Below are positions 50,490 through 61,700 of a DNA stretch of 64,000 bases, piece after piece. Origin of the DNA: Gonatopus flavifemur (taxonomy: Eukaryota > Arthropoda > Insecta > Hymenoptera > Dryinidae). The translations under genes were made by a program, and so were the position numbers. The stretch is taken from assembly GCA_018340375.1 (NCBI GenBank), contig JAFFJZ010000003.1:15686001-15750000 (forward strand). Reading direction: 5' to 3'. The notes below the pieces were generated by a model. That model was not told the DNA's origin, did no database searches, and was given only the letters and a program-made list of their open reading frames with translations. Position 1 is the first letter of the stretch. Each line of letters starts with the position of its first letter.

Positions 50490-50574
50490 TACATAAAACC
50501 TGGTTCACTCAAAGCAGATATGAAGATTTTGATTGAATCCTTGGGTCTTTCTTGAGTGAACCAGGTTTTATGTA
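50490..50574. repeat. 85-bp inverted repeat with perfect 23-bp arms
   Basis: TACATAAAACCTGGTTCACT (50490 on) is exactly mirrored by AGTGAACCAGGTTTTATGTA (to 50574), with 23 bp per arm and a 39-bp loop. A solitary TCTCCGTGTA lies 140 bp upstream (about 50343). It is a candidate minimal MITE or structured RNA, with no further evidence for either. Confidence 0.6.
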
Positions 50575-50688
50575 GCATTTCAAGGTGTAGCGAAGCTTCA
50601 TTTTACCCCACTTCACTCTATACATGCTTTTAGTAAACGCTCTACAAGGTTTCCTTTTCAGTAGAGGATTCATCCAATCCAATTGATG

Positions 50689-50895
50689 TACACTGAAAAG
50701 AGCAATGTGATCGCATCAACCATCCTAGCACGTTCAAGGACTTTTGGCTGCAGTGGTCTGAAATCTGGTTGTGATAACCAGGAAAACAGGACAAAATCGT
50801 GTGAATCTAGTTGTGGTAACTACACGGAATGGTTGAAGCCAAAAATAACTACGACGTCTGATTGTTATATGAACCAGATTTTTCTTTAAGTGTAG
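50689..50895. mobile_element. Possible CACTG-ended element, decayed
   Basis: CACTGAAAAGAGCAATG at the left and TTTTTCTTTAAGTGT at the right form approximate inverted termini. The interior repeats CTGGTTGTGATAACCAGG and CTAGTTGTGGTAACTACA, a duplicated near-palindrome. There is a 68-codon frame with no domain. Boundaries and family are uncertain. Confidence 0.35.
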
Positions 50896-51132
50896 TGATT
50901 CAGTGATTTACTGAAACTTGATTTTGAATTCAAGTTCTTAATTCTCGCGTTCTCGTGTACCTGCAATCAAAGGTTCTCTGTATGCATACTTTATAAATGA
51001 AAGGAAATCCATATCATATAAATCATATACAATTGAAATCTGCATTGAAAACCTTATGATGAAAAATTGTGAATTGCAATAAATGATTTATAATTATCGC
51101 CATGTCATAAACGAATCTAATTGAAGCATAAT

Positions 51133-51788
51133 CCAACAAACACCGAAGGTCTTGAAGACATCTACAAGATATCTTTAGGAAGAAATCTTGTGGATAAATC
51201 GAAAAGATATCTTTTAGATATCTTAAAGAAATGTCAGGAACATGTCTGAGTTATTTCTGAAAGACATATTTTGGATGTCGAATAGACATCTAAAGCATAA
51301 ACTAAAAGACATCTTGAAAGAGTTTCTGAATATCTATTACACATCTTAAGAATTGGCTAAACAAGAAGGGTTGAAATCACGCCATGTTCCTTTTTTTAGA
51401 ACCCCTCAGTGATTTCTTTGCACCGTCTGGGATGTTCTCATGATTTCAAAAAGACACCTCAAAGATATCTAAAATGTATCTTAAAAGAATCAAGAAAATA
51501 TCTTGAGGCATGTAAAAGATGTTTTCTACATGTCTAAAACATATCCTAAAACAATCGAAAACATATCTTGGAACCATCTGAGAGATGCCTTCCATATATC
51601 TAAAACATATCTTTATCGGCGTTTCTAAAAGATATCTTGTGCAAGAGATTTTTGAGATATCTAAAACTTGTTGAAATTTGTTTCATAAGACATCTTTCAG
51701 ATGTCAAAAAGATACTTCACGGAAGTCTTCCAAGACATCTCCCATAATGCGAAGATATGATACTAAGAGATATCTTTTTGTTTGTTGG
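51133..51788. mobile_element. 656-bp element made of diverged AAGATATCTT/AAGACATCTT units with CCAACAAAC ends
   Basis: The termini are inverted repeats: CCAACAAAC (51133-51141) and GTTTGTTGG (51780-51788). Between them roughly twenty diverged copies of the near-palindromic words AAGATATCTT, AAGACATCTT and AGATGTCTT occur on both strands, many with A-rich linkers (TCTAAAACATATCTT). Because the unit is self-complementary, single strands could pair in many registers. An interruption near 51360-51440 has ordinary sequence. There is no coding potential. It is probably a foldback or array-type DNA transposon. I do not recognise the family. Confidence 0.6.
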
Positions 51789-54700
51789 GAAGTATGTTTA
51801 TATAAATTATAAATTAAAACAATATTCACTTTAGCGTAGGAAGAAAAATGAACTCTTTCATTAACACATTCAAAATATATTCTTTTCATAACAAGACATA
51901 CTTCAAGACACTTTTGTGTCTCTTATTTGAAGCCTTACTGACCATAAGACTGATTACTTTATGACGATGATGGATTTTCAAGTACGAAAATGTTAAATTT
52001 TTCAGGCTGTCAATGAAAATAAGAAAACTTTTCAATATTTTCGTTCTTTCATGAATCTATGAATTTCATATATGTATTTTACTTCTTTGTGGAAAAACAA
52101 TGAACGTTATAATGAAATATCAGATTTAGTATTGCGAGGAGGATTTTCGAATGTTTAGACTTTCCAACTATTCGAAATCTTGTAACTTTTTATCCTTGAA
52201 ATGAAAAAAAAGTATTTACATATCAATGAGTCTCATTTTTACATTCATATTTGAAGATTTTGGAAACATCATTGCAAAAGATGTATCTGAAGATTCATTT
52301 GGCATTGAGAGACTGTTTGTACAAACAAACCGTTAAAAGATATCGTGTACGTCGGTACTGCGCGGATGAAATTGATTACTGTTTGTTATTATTTGAACAC
52401 ATGTATTATTTTTGAACCTGTTGATCGGTTTGCTTTGTGGACTGTTGAACACGCTTCGCACGTCACTTTCCATAACGATAAATTTACTCTCACTAATATT
52501 TTCCCTGGCAATGATGCGTGAAAATTGTTCCACGGATATCCATTGAAAGCTGCTTGCCACGAATAGATAAGTTCCAGTTGATTTTTTTCCATTTTATCTC
52601 ATATATTGATATTGATAACAATAGCGGAACAATGAATGTCAAAAACAATCAATAAGTTTTGATCGAGAAAGCAGTTCAATAGACCTATATATATATATAT
52701 ATATATATATATCAAGTACATATATTGGACAGAATTATTTGGAGAGTATTTTACAACAGATGATAAAATATTGATCGGTATGTACACGAACGTGAACCAA
52801 AGTTTCAGGATTCAGTGTTACTGGATGGAGCGGGAACTAGCAGCCGATCCGATTGAACGATAACTTCTGATTACACGTTTTTAGAGTTCTGTTTATACCA
52901 TAAATTCACCAAGTAGCATTCAAATGTTCGAATTTTTGACAAACGTTTTACGTAAAGAGTAGTGACAATCGATTGTTAGCTTCACGGTTACCAGTTTCAA
53001 CTTCACTGTTGTGAAGGTTGTTCGAATGAAGACATTAGCTCAATAAAATCATTCAAAACATAGCGTATTACATGGGGTTCTGACTGGCGAGGGATTTGGA
53101 TGATCTACGCGAGGATAAACTTATTCGTCCTGACTTGGAATATCCGTGCATCACCTTGATATATTTGTACAGGATTAGAGGGATACCGTTGCCGTGACAC
53201 TAGCCAAATCGTGATGAAAGTATCGCTCTGTGAAGACTTCCAATCGGTCAAGATAGTTTCTACAGATTATAAATCTTTTATTTTCAAATAATTTGTCAAA
53301 AACGATTCAGCTAGTATCACGGCCCTGGTATCTCATCAAGGAATTTGAAGTCTCAAAAAGTGCAACCCTTGTTGAAAAATTTTCATAATTATATACAATT
53401 GATATTGAATTCAATATAATTCATACATAAATCATATATAATTTTGGAATTTCTTCCATTCGGGAAGAAGCATTACTTCATGAAAATTATCAATCATATT
53501 TCTACATATATTTCCTGCGCTCAACGTGTCTTATTTATTCGCAACACTCTTAATCTTGGCTATCTTTTATACAGTTCCTTTCACCGTATTCCACTTTGTA
53601 ACAAACTTTTCAATATTCGCTCCAACTTTCGCGATGATGTGTGTTCTGTCAACCATCTTTTGCATACGCTTTACTTCGCAAGACCTGTTGCGATATTTAT
53701 TTGTTTTCACAGCTTCCTCACTAATTACTCAATTCTCTCGTCACATTGAGAATTCTTCAGTAACAATCCCGTTATATCCCAGGTATAATATCGGTGGGTA
53801 ATGGGATTTTACATGCGATTCTGTGAAAGCTTTTGAATACATTTTTTTCCCTATATAATTGACATTTGTTTTGAATATTAATTCAATTTTTATTGTTCAC
53901 ATACTGTGAGTCCACCAAGTTTCATGCAGTGAAAACTCCAGTATATTCAAAACTCAAACACGCATAACGTTCCAATGGACATCTGAAGAGATTAGATTCG
54001 ATTCAGACTCCGTTCTCAACTCTATCGAGTATTCCTTTCCAATGAAACTTCAAAGTCACTCTCCAGAACGCTCAACGTATTTACAACGCATCTGATACGT
54101 ATTTAATTTAAATTCTACATGAAGTTTGTTGTACTACTTTTGTACAAGAATGCTTTTTTTTCATGAGCATTTTTTAAAACACCTTCACTAAGGATATCTT
54201 ACATCCACAGAGATAGAAATAGTATTTTAAACACTGCTACATTTTCTACCGCATCTTCAGAATGAATGTACTCGAGGATATCATTGCAAAACAATGTTGT
54301 AAGAATACGTATTTGATGTTATATGAGGTTACGCGTAAATAATCCTCATTCTCCTTCTTCGGCAGAGGATGTAGTGAAACTCAAAACATTATTTCTCTTC
54401 TTGTGGTATATTTTTTTGTAAGTAAAGCATCAGATATTTCCGGGTATTTTCCTTTTGTTTTCGATAACTTGAAGAGAGCTGCTCTGATGTTCTAAAATAT
54501 GGAGGTAAAGTTTGTAAATGTAACTTTGAAAACACAGATGGAAGGGAAAGGAAGATTTTACTTTTCGAAATCCTGAAAAGTTATCGAGACATGTTCGTTG
54601 ATAATATTTTCATTTCAAATCCATAAATATAATACAACCAGTTTTGAAATGTGTTTTAGAACAACAGTTATAAGTCTTGAGACACTGATAAAATATTTCC

Positions 54701-57700
54701 TCCATACCTTGTTTCGTGAACCTTCATTTTTATAGTTATTAAATAAATATTTTGAAAACTGGGATAAAAATACCAACTGAATCTTCACAAAAAACCTCCT
54801 TGAAATCTGAATTTGAAATAGCAAAAGTCGCACATAAATCAAGAGATTGGCAAAAACTAGAACAAAACTTGAGAAGATCGAGGGAAACATTCGAGTTGTG
54901 GCGAATATATTTTATTGGACATTTTCCTGAAACCAACGCTTTTTCATTCAGAATTTTCGATAGTTCTTGAAGCGTGAATGATAAATTGCTAGTCCTTCGC
55001 GTATTTCGGTTGAAATCCCTGGAGCTTTTTTTTTAAAAACATATTGTTATCTTCTGTATTCTGAAATATATTTCTTTGGAGTTTGTTACAATATGAAGTC
55101 CAGAATCCATCTATGTCAAAATAATATCATTTTTATACGATTTACAATGAGATACATGATTTTATAAGGAAGATTTTCATCGCGCTGCATTTAAATAGTG
55201 ATATTCGAATACAAACAAATATAATAGTTCAATGAACGTACGGAAGGACGAGTGTTTAAAAGACTTCATCCTGAGTACCTGACATTTATCGGGTTATTCG
55301 TGTTTCTTAATCACCTTAATACGAGGAAATTTTCACCTATAGTCAATTGCGGGGTAGATTGAGACAGTAATTACCGTAATGATAATTTATCACGGGTGAG
55401 GGTAATTGAGGTTTGATTTGAACTGGAATTTTGATTGAATAGTTTTCAATAATCATACATTGTTTTTATATTCTATTTCATAAATTTCATAAACATGATT
55501 TGCAGATCAAATCCCCTTTAACGTTTCATGAGATGACATCATTGCAAACCCCTCTTCCTTATTCTATCTTGTTCATAATTTTCTGAACGCACGATAATAC
55601 AATTTATCATCGTATTCGTGCGATAGTTTCCAACAGTTTTGGAGTTTTGAAAAAATGATTTTTATCATTTGAACGCGTTATTTTTATACGCAGTATTTCT
55701 TGGAAATGTCGTGTCGTGGAAATTTACTCTACATCTATGAAGAATGAATATAGGAATATTCTTTCTAATAAATAGATGGAAATGGAGTATCTGCCTTTGA
55801 AGAGGAGCTTTGAATTCAACTATGAATCATGAATAAAATCATGAGATATCAAACGTATGTATAATCGCTCACGTGTAATCTTGAATATATGTATTTGATT
55901 TTATATTGGAAATTTGTGGGAAAATGTTCTTTATCGAAAGGAAAATTCTCTTTTCACAAATGAATAGATTTGTTTACGATTCAATTCATGGAGAAGTGGA
56001 TTATTATTGACCGTAAAAATTCAAATAAACGCTCTTCAATGTTTAAATTCAATGAAATTTCGAATTTTCATTCAATTTGATATTGAAATTCATGAGATGT
56101 GCATAAATCTATAATATTGGATTGATTTTATCAATTTTTTAGAGTGGATATAATGATTTGAAATACCAATCGCAATAAAAATGCTTTAAAAACAAATAGA
56201 GTATTGAAATTTGGATACGATTCTCATTGTTATGAATAAATTCGTAAAAGTATGGAAAGAAGTTGATGAAACCTTGAAATTTCTTCTATTTTATTCTTAT
56301 CTACGTAATAACGTATCATGGAATTCCATGTTGAACGCTGAGTGTGCTACTTGTGTAATAGATAAAGAATTCATGAAGGTTTGCACCGTTTGTTGAAAGA
56401 CTTCATATCGATACAAGTATAAGTCGCTAAACTTACCTGCAGGTACATCGTGTGTGCCTGTTATACGAAATTCGCAGTATTGTGCTGAACTTCGGTATCA
56501 AAAATTTGAGGAAATTTCTACTTCGAGGCATTCAGAGGGATACCAATGGGATGTTAAAAGGAAAATATGAGAACTTTGTGTATTCCCAATGTTCACTCCA
56601 GACATCAAATGAATCAGAGCTTGGAAACTTATAATATATATAGGATCTGAAATCTCAATATAATAGTTTTATTTGAAAATTTAATTATAATCGACTGTGT
56701 AATCATCCATGGTGAAATAGGGAAAGCTTTGAACTCGTGTGAAATGAAGTTGAACACACCTCCCCAATTCATTCCAAGGTTCTAAAGACTATTACTACAC
56801 CGGTGTGATTTCAATTAAAGTTTATGGTCGCTCGTTGCGACCAACGTCTTATAGAAGGTGTTATACAGTTGTATATACCACGAACTCTGGTGCAGAGTTG
56901 AACAGAGGACAAAGACTTGATTAACACTCGATTACAATAATTCAACAATTGAGATTCAAGTACAGGCCCAATGGTGCCGATAATTATTGTTGAATGATTT
57001 TTCAGTTCACAATTTATGAAAAATTTATTAAAAATACAATATATTGATATTAAAAAGTTGAAAGTGTAGCGTTGAGTCTTATTGATCGGTTAATAATTCC
57101 TGTGGAAAATTTCTCATAGGTCAAAATTCGTGTAGACGAATCGATCTCATTACGCAATGGTTCTTCTTTGAATATTTTTCCTGCAGCTTCCAAAAGCGAG
57201 CGTGGTGAGAAATATATGCCTTCTACAAACATGACTGATGAAATTTTCATCGCGACATCCTGTGAAAGTTAGGATTTCCGTAAAACCGATGGATATTTGG
57301 TGTTACCTCGAGAGATTTAGAAATGGCAGAAATGAGATTTCATCTTCTAAAGTAGGAGGAAGAACCTTCTTGAAATACATGCGAGAGAGAAAAATTTCCA
57401 CTACTTTTTCTTGCAATGTGATGTGCCGTGACAGGTAACTAAATCAAAAAAATCGATCAACAACGGTATCCAATATTATCTCAAGGCACATGAACGTTGA
57501 AACAAATCTCGTTAAATTTTAACGCCCGGGATGAATTTTTCTTTGAATTCACGTCGATGATGAACGCAGATGAACGCGATACCGTGCAATCGAATTTCAA
57601 TATTTATAATTTCATTTTCTTTTGTAGCTTGAAATTCATCCGCTTCATTTTTCTTTTATTCGAGAAAGGAGTATAAATTACTGGATAAAAATTGCTTCGC

Positions 57701-57828
57701 GCGGAAGGAAACTTTATCGATAATTTGAATAAAAAAAAAATAAAACACACTCAATTATTCTTAATTATAATATAATATATAAATGAATTTGATTGCATTA
57801 TTTTGAGAGATTTATATTCCCTATCGAG
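51789..57828. other. Intronic stretch; (TA)n array and one repeat copy
   Basis: A (TA)n microsatellite lies at about 52686-52712. The third copy of the TTCTTCCATTCGGG repeat is at 53389-53470. Two overlapping hydrophobic frames at 53444-53801 start at non-ATG codons and show no domain, although CCCAG|GTATAA at 53782 could be a donor. No other exon or RNA gene is supported. Confidence 0.35.
53389..53470. repeat. Third copy of the TATATAATTTTG...TTCTTCCATTCGGG repeat
   Basis: AATTATATACAATTGATATT then ATCATATATAATTTTGGAAT and TTCTTCCATTCGGGAAG. It corresponds to the left flank of the 1953 element (1855-1935) and to 48222-48275, in the same orientation. No termini are defined. Confidence 0.4.
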
Positions 57829-58380
57829 ATGATGATATCACATGATGAAATGATAATTGACAGGGATGAAATTGAATTTAGAGATCGAATGGTCCACACA
57901 ATTTTAAAAAGGGGCATCGTATTTTACAATAGAGCATACTTATTTGAGGAACATTATCCGCGGCCTGGTTCAGTATCCAGCGGTCAGTCGTTTATCATGG
58001 AGCGAAGATCTCTCAGTCGATTTGTGATTCTTTTTCTAGATAAGGATTCGACCGATGATGCATTGCCATCGGCAAATAATGGACACAACCGAATCGTTAG
58101 AGAGATAATAAATGATACACGGAAGAACATTCGAACTAATCACGCTCTCGTCAGAAGATATTGTGAGATAAATCCAAATGCGGACTCGGAGGATGCTTGG
58201 AATAAACTATATCAGCTACGAACGCATTTCAGAAGACAATATAACAACATTCGTCATTCGATGAAATGGTATGAGAGTGATAATCCGAGAGGAGATTTGT
58301 ACGTGTGTTATGTCGAAGCTTTAGAGAATTTTGAGAAATTCAACACCTCTATAAAATCTACAACATGGGAAGTTGAAGGT
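57829..58380 (+). CDS. Open exon with MADF-like region, unknown gene
   Basis: A 184-codon open segment beginning at ATGATG (57829) and ending in phase 0 at GGT|GTAAGT (58380/58381), a perfect insect donor; the frame stops two codons into the intron. At roughly residues 95-165 the pattern AWNKLYQLRTHFRRQYNNI followed by YVCYVEALENFEKF resembles the second half of a MADF (Myb/SANT-like) DNA-binding domain: W-x-x-LR-x-x-x-RR then an aromatic-rich end. The first half of the domain is weak. The upstream part (YPRPGSVSSGQSFI) is unrecognised. It is by far the longest undisturbed frame downstream of the channel exon, unlikely in AT-rich DNA by chance. It may be a nested host gene, a separate gene marking the channel intron's limit, or a transposon accessory protein. 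The start may instead lie in an upstream exon (CTATCGAG|ATG could be an acceptor). Confidence 0.5.
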
Positions 58381-58560
58381 GTAAGTTGATTTATCTGATT
58401 GTAATTTTTTTCACATGATATTCGTGATATTCGGTCTCCTAAGCTACTGTTTTACATTATTATCAATTGACAAAGTTGTTCGAAAAAATGAAGATTTACC
58501 TACTGTCTGAATTTCAAATAAAGCATCAACTATACTGCAAAATATTGAATATAAACTGCA

Positions 58561-58703
58561 GAATCAGTGAATATCGACTAATTTTTTTGACAGTGAAACT
58601 TCACTGGTACGATTAGTAAGAAGTACTTTTTAGCCGATTATCCAGTGGTCAATCGTTAACAGCGAAAAAGTGAGATTTCACTGATTCAAATTTAGAGAGT
58701 ATA
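58561..58703. mobile_element. Fragment related to the 47794-48070 element
   Basis: The right end GATTCAAATTTAGAGAGTA nearly repeats the right end of the 47794-48070 element, preceded in both by a GTGA-ATTTCACT phrase. GAATCAGTGAATATC near 58561 pairs with GATTTCACTGATTC near 58674, giving a weak hairpin. The left terminus TACTCTCTAAA is missing, so this is a partial or rearranged copy. Confidence 0.4.
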
Positions 58704-61700
58704 ATTAAAAATTTTATGAGTTTTAAATCTCCTTTCCCCTGCAATAGTATTCTAATTTCGAAACAATAGATGGAAAAAAAAGAACATGAAGTCACACGAA
58801 GCATCGGTTATTATGACTGTCATATCGTGCTACTCTCAACCACTTGCTTTGATAAATGTGTCAGTAGAGCAAATGATATGTAATTGAATAATGGTAGTAC
58901 GGATTATAACATGAGATCTTCATACTCTCAACAACAACTTCTAAATATATGTGATAAGTTCAATGTTATTGTCGGTAAAGCCCACCAAAAAACTTTATCC
59001 ACAAAATGTATACAGTGTCCACAAAAAGTAACAAGATGAAGAGGATATCCGATTCGGCTCTGATCAAAGATCAATAAGAGGGAAATTTTGTCAATAATTT
59101 TGTAAACAGAGTCATAGCCACCTACCAACCATTGTACGAATACTTTATAAATTCAATAGTTTGAGAAAATCTAAGATCTACAATGTCTTTTAATAAGAGA
59201 TTGATAAAACAAAAACTTATAATTCCATAGATACGAAACATCGTAACTTTGGGTGTCGAGAGTATTCATCATAGGAGATAAATCAATTTCCTTCTCCCGA
59301 CAGACTAATTCAACCATTACGTTACTCACTTAGTAAAGCGAGATTGATGAAGTGAAACTTTTTCCACCGACAACAAATTTGATGTCTCTCCAAACACTTG
59401 GTGAGATTCGGAAGGGATGAAACGTCGAGCTCCAATTCGTTGATCCGTTTAGCGAGTCTTTTAGTTTCCAAACTCGTGTAAATGAGCTTCGATGAAACAT
59501 CTCATCTCATCATTCAAGAAAGTTCACTCGTGCTTGATCTGTTCATGGCACAATTAAATCATCAGGATTCTTCAGTTTTTCGTTATCGAAAGAGCTTATA
59601 CCGAGTATTGCTTACAGATTAAATTTCAAATACATATTCTAATTAGACAATTCACGGGGAGATAGTAGAGTCTACGGAGGGCTTTGAGTGAGATTCAGGG
59701 ATTAAATATCTAATAATAATAGATTAAATTCCACGTTAGTTCTGATGTTCTGACGTTTTTAACAAGAATACTGTCCTTCGATCGTGATGAAATATCCCCC
59801 CTTTCTTGATAAAAAGTTTCGGTGTAGTGTCTTCATGTACGATGCAGAGTTTTGAATTGCAAGTTCGAATAGTTTTTTTGAGGACTTTACGAAGCATCGA
59901 ATATGGTCGAGTTCCCTCAGTTACGTGCCGAAGTTGAGTGTTGCTGTGTAAACCTTGACAGTGTAGGGTCACGAGTTTGAATGCCGTTTATGCGACATGT
60001 TTGTCTTACGCAGTGACCTACAAAGGTATTAGAGAAATGTCTTGATAATCCGGAGAGAGCGAGGTTAACAAATGATTGCTGTACGAGGTAACGTTTAGCA
60101 ATGCAAAATTATGACCTCTTTTGCGACATGAATTTCATCTCTTAACCTGTCGTGTTGTTTTCCGAAGTTGGAAATCGAAACGAAGAAGAGTGGATACTTT
60201 GGAACGGATGAACAGAACTAATCGATAAATTTGTATATTTGTTTATTCATTGTTTCATGCGTTGTATCGAAAAATTGATAAACGAACAAAAATGAACGTA
60301 AGAATAATATGGGAATACTAGTAATTTACTGTTATTTATCGTAATGGAGGGAGAAGGAGGTTGGGTTGAGATGGCGTGATTTGGAAGGAAGAATTTGAGA
60401 AATCGTGCTTTTAGGTGACAAATAGAGAAAGAAGAGGAAACGGCAAAATCGCGTGACACGTTTTATGGACGGCCTCTAAAAAGATAATTACAAGTTGGAT
60501 AATTTTCATACATTTTCTGTATGGATTCTGTGCGAGCATTTCCAAATTATTAACTCAATTTCTGAGGGTGTATTTGATAACACGAGCTTCTGATATATGA
60601 ACAATATTACAAAATATTTGGAATATTATCTTTCATATTCCCATTGAGTCAATAATAAACTCCTCGGAATATACAGCATTTCTCGCGAAAATGTTTTGCG
60701 GGAAGGGAAATTTACAAAATGTTTGTATTAAAAAATTGATAAATTCACGCAGCGATACAATCCACAATCCGTTCAGGTTTCGTAATCACGAACGATTGCA
60801 GAGAGATATGTACTTTCTTCTCTATTTTATCTGACAATTTTGTATTGTGACTGGAAGTTATTGTGGAGTCTAACAATCTGCCTCACACGTTCTGGATTCA
60901 AAGTCCCTTTTCTGTTCACGATCACGTTTCCTGCAGGAATTCCTGCACGATTCCCCCACAAATGTGATCATGCGTTCTCTTGGAACTAATGCGGCTACTA
61001 TTCTCAGAAATTCTTCGCCGTACGAGGATATATAAAAGTTGGAATTGTACCACTTCAAGGGCTGATTCTTTCTCAGTATTTATGCAGTTTGAAACATTAA
61101 CTTACTTTCCAATTCTCAGAAGTTTTCTGAATTTTCCACAATGTTTGTATCGTCAAATCAATTTTTTATACAATTTATGTATGAATATTCCGAAAATATT
61201 CTGTGTAAAAATTTATTAGGGATAATAATTTCATATTACATGAAAATGAATGGATAGAAAAGTATGCGCCCCGCAAGGACAAAATAAATCAATTCGAATT
61301 GAAAAGTTTAATTTTTTGGTCGATTTGATGTGCAGTGACCTATTTTTTTATGTTTGTTTCATGTTCATTCGATTGATCCTGGCAATCCAAAAATTATAAT
61401 GAGATTCTGGATTTCAATGTATAAGATAAATCGAGATGAACGAAGGATGTATATATTATTACTTGAACATTCGTTCTCCGTTCGCTGTAAAATAATATGT
61501 GAAGATATAAGCTCGTTGGAAATATCCTATGTCGTGTTGAATAGTTCTTACCAGGACGCGCGTCCTACTTTTCCAAACGGAAATAGAGTTACTAAATAAC
61601 ATCTTCAGGATAAATACGATAGACATATGAATACATTATTCACTGTGTTATATATTATTAGATATACTGGAGCTGTGTATCATTCAAAATAACCCTTAAC

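Noticed and set aside
53444..53801. Two overlapping hydrophobic frames suggesting a membrane protein
   Set aside because: They start at non-ATG codons, there is no good acceptor, T-rich DNA gives such peptides by chance, and the left part lies in a dispersed repeat.
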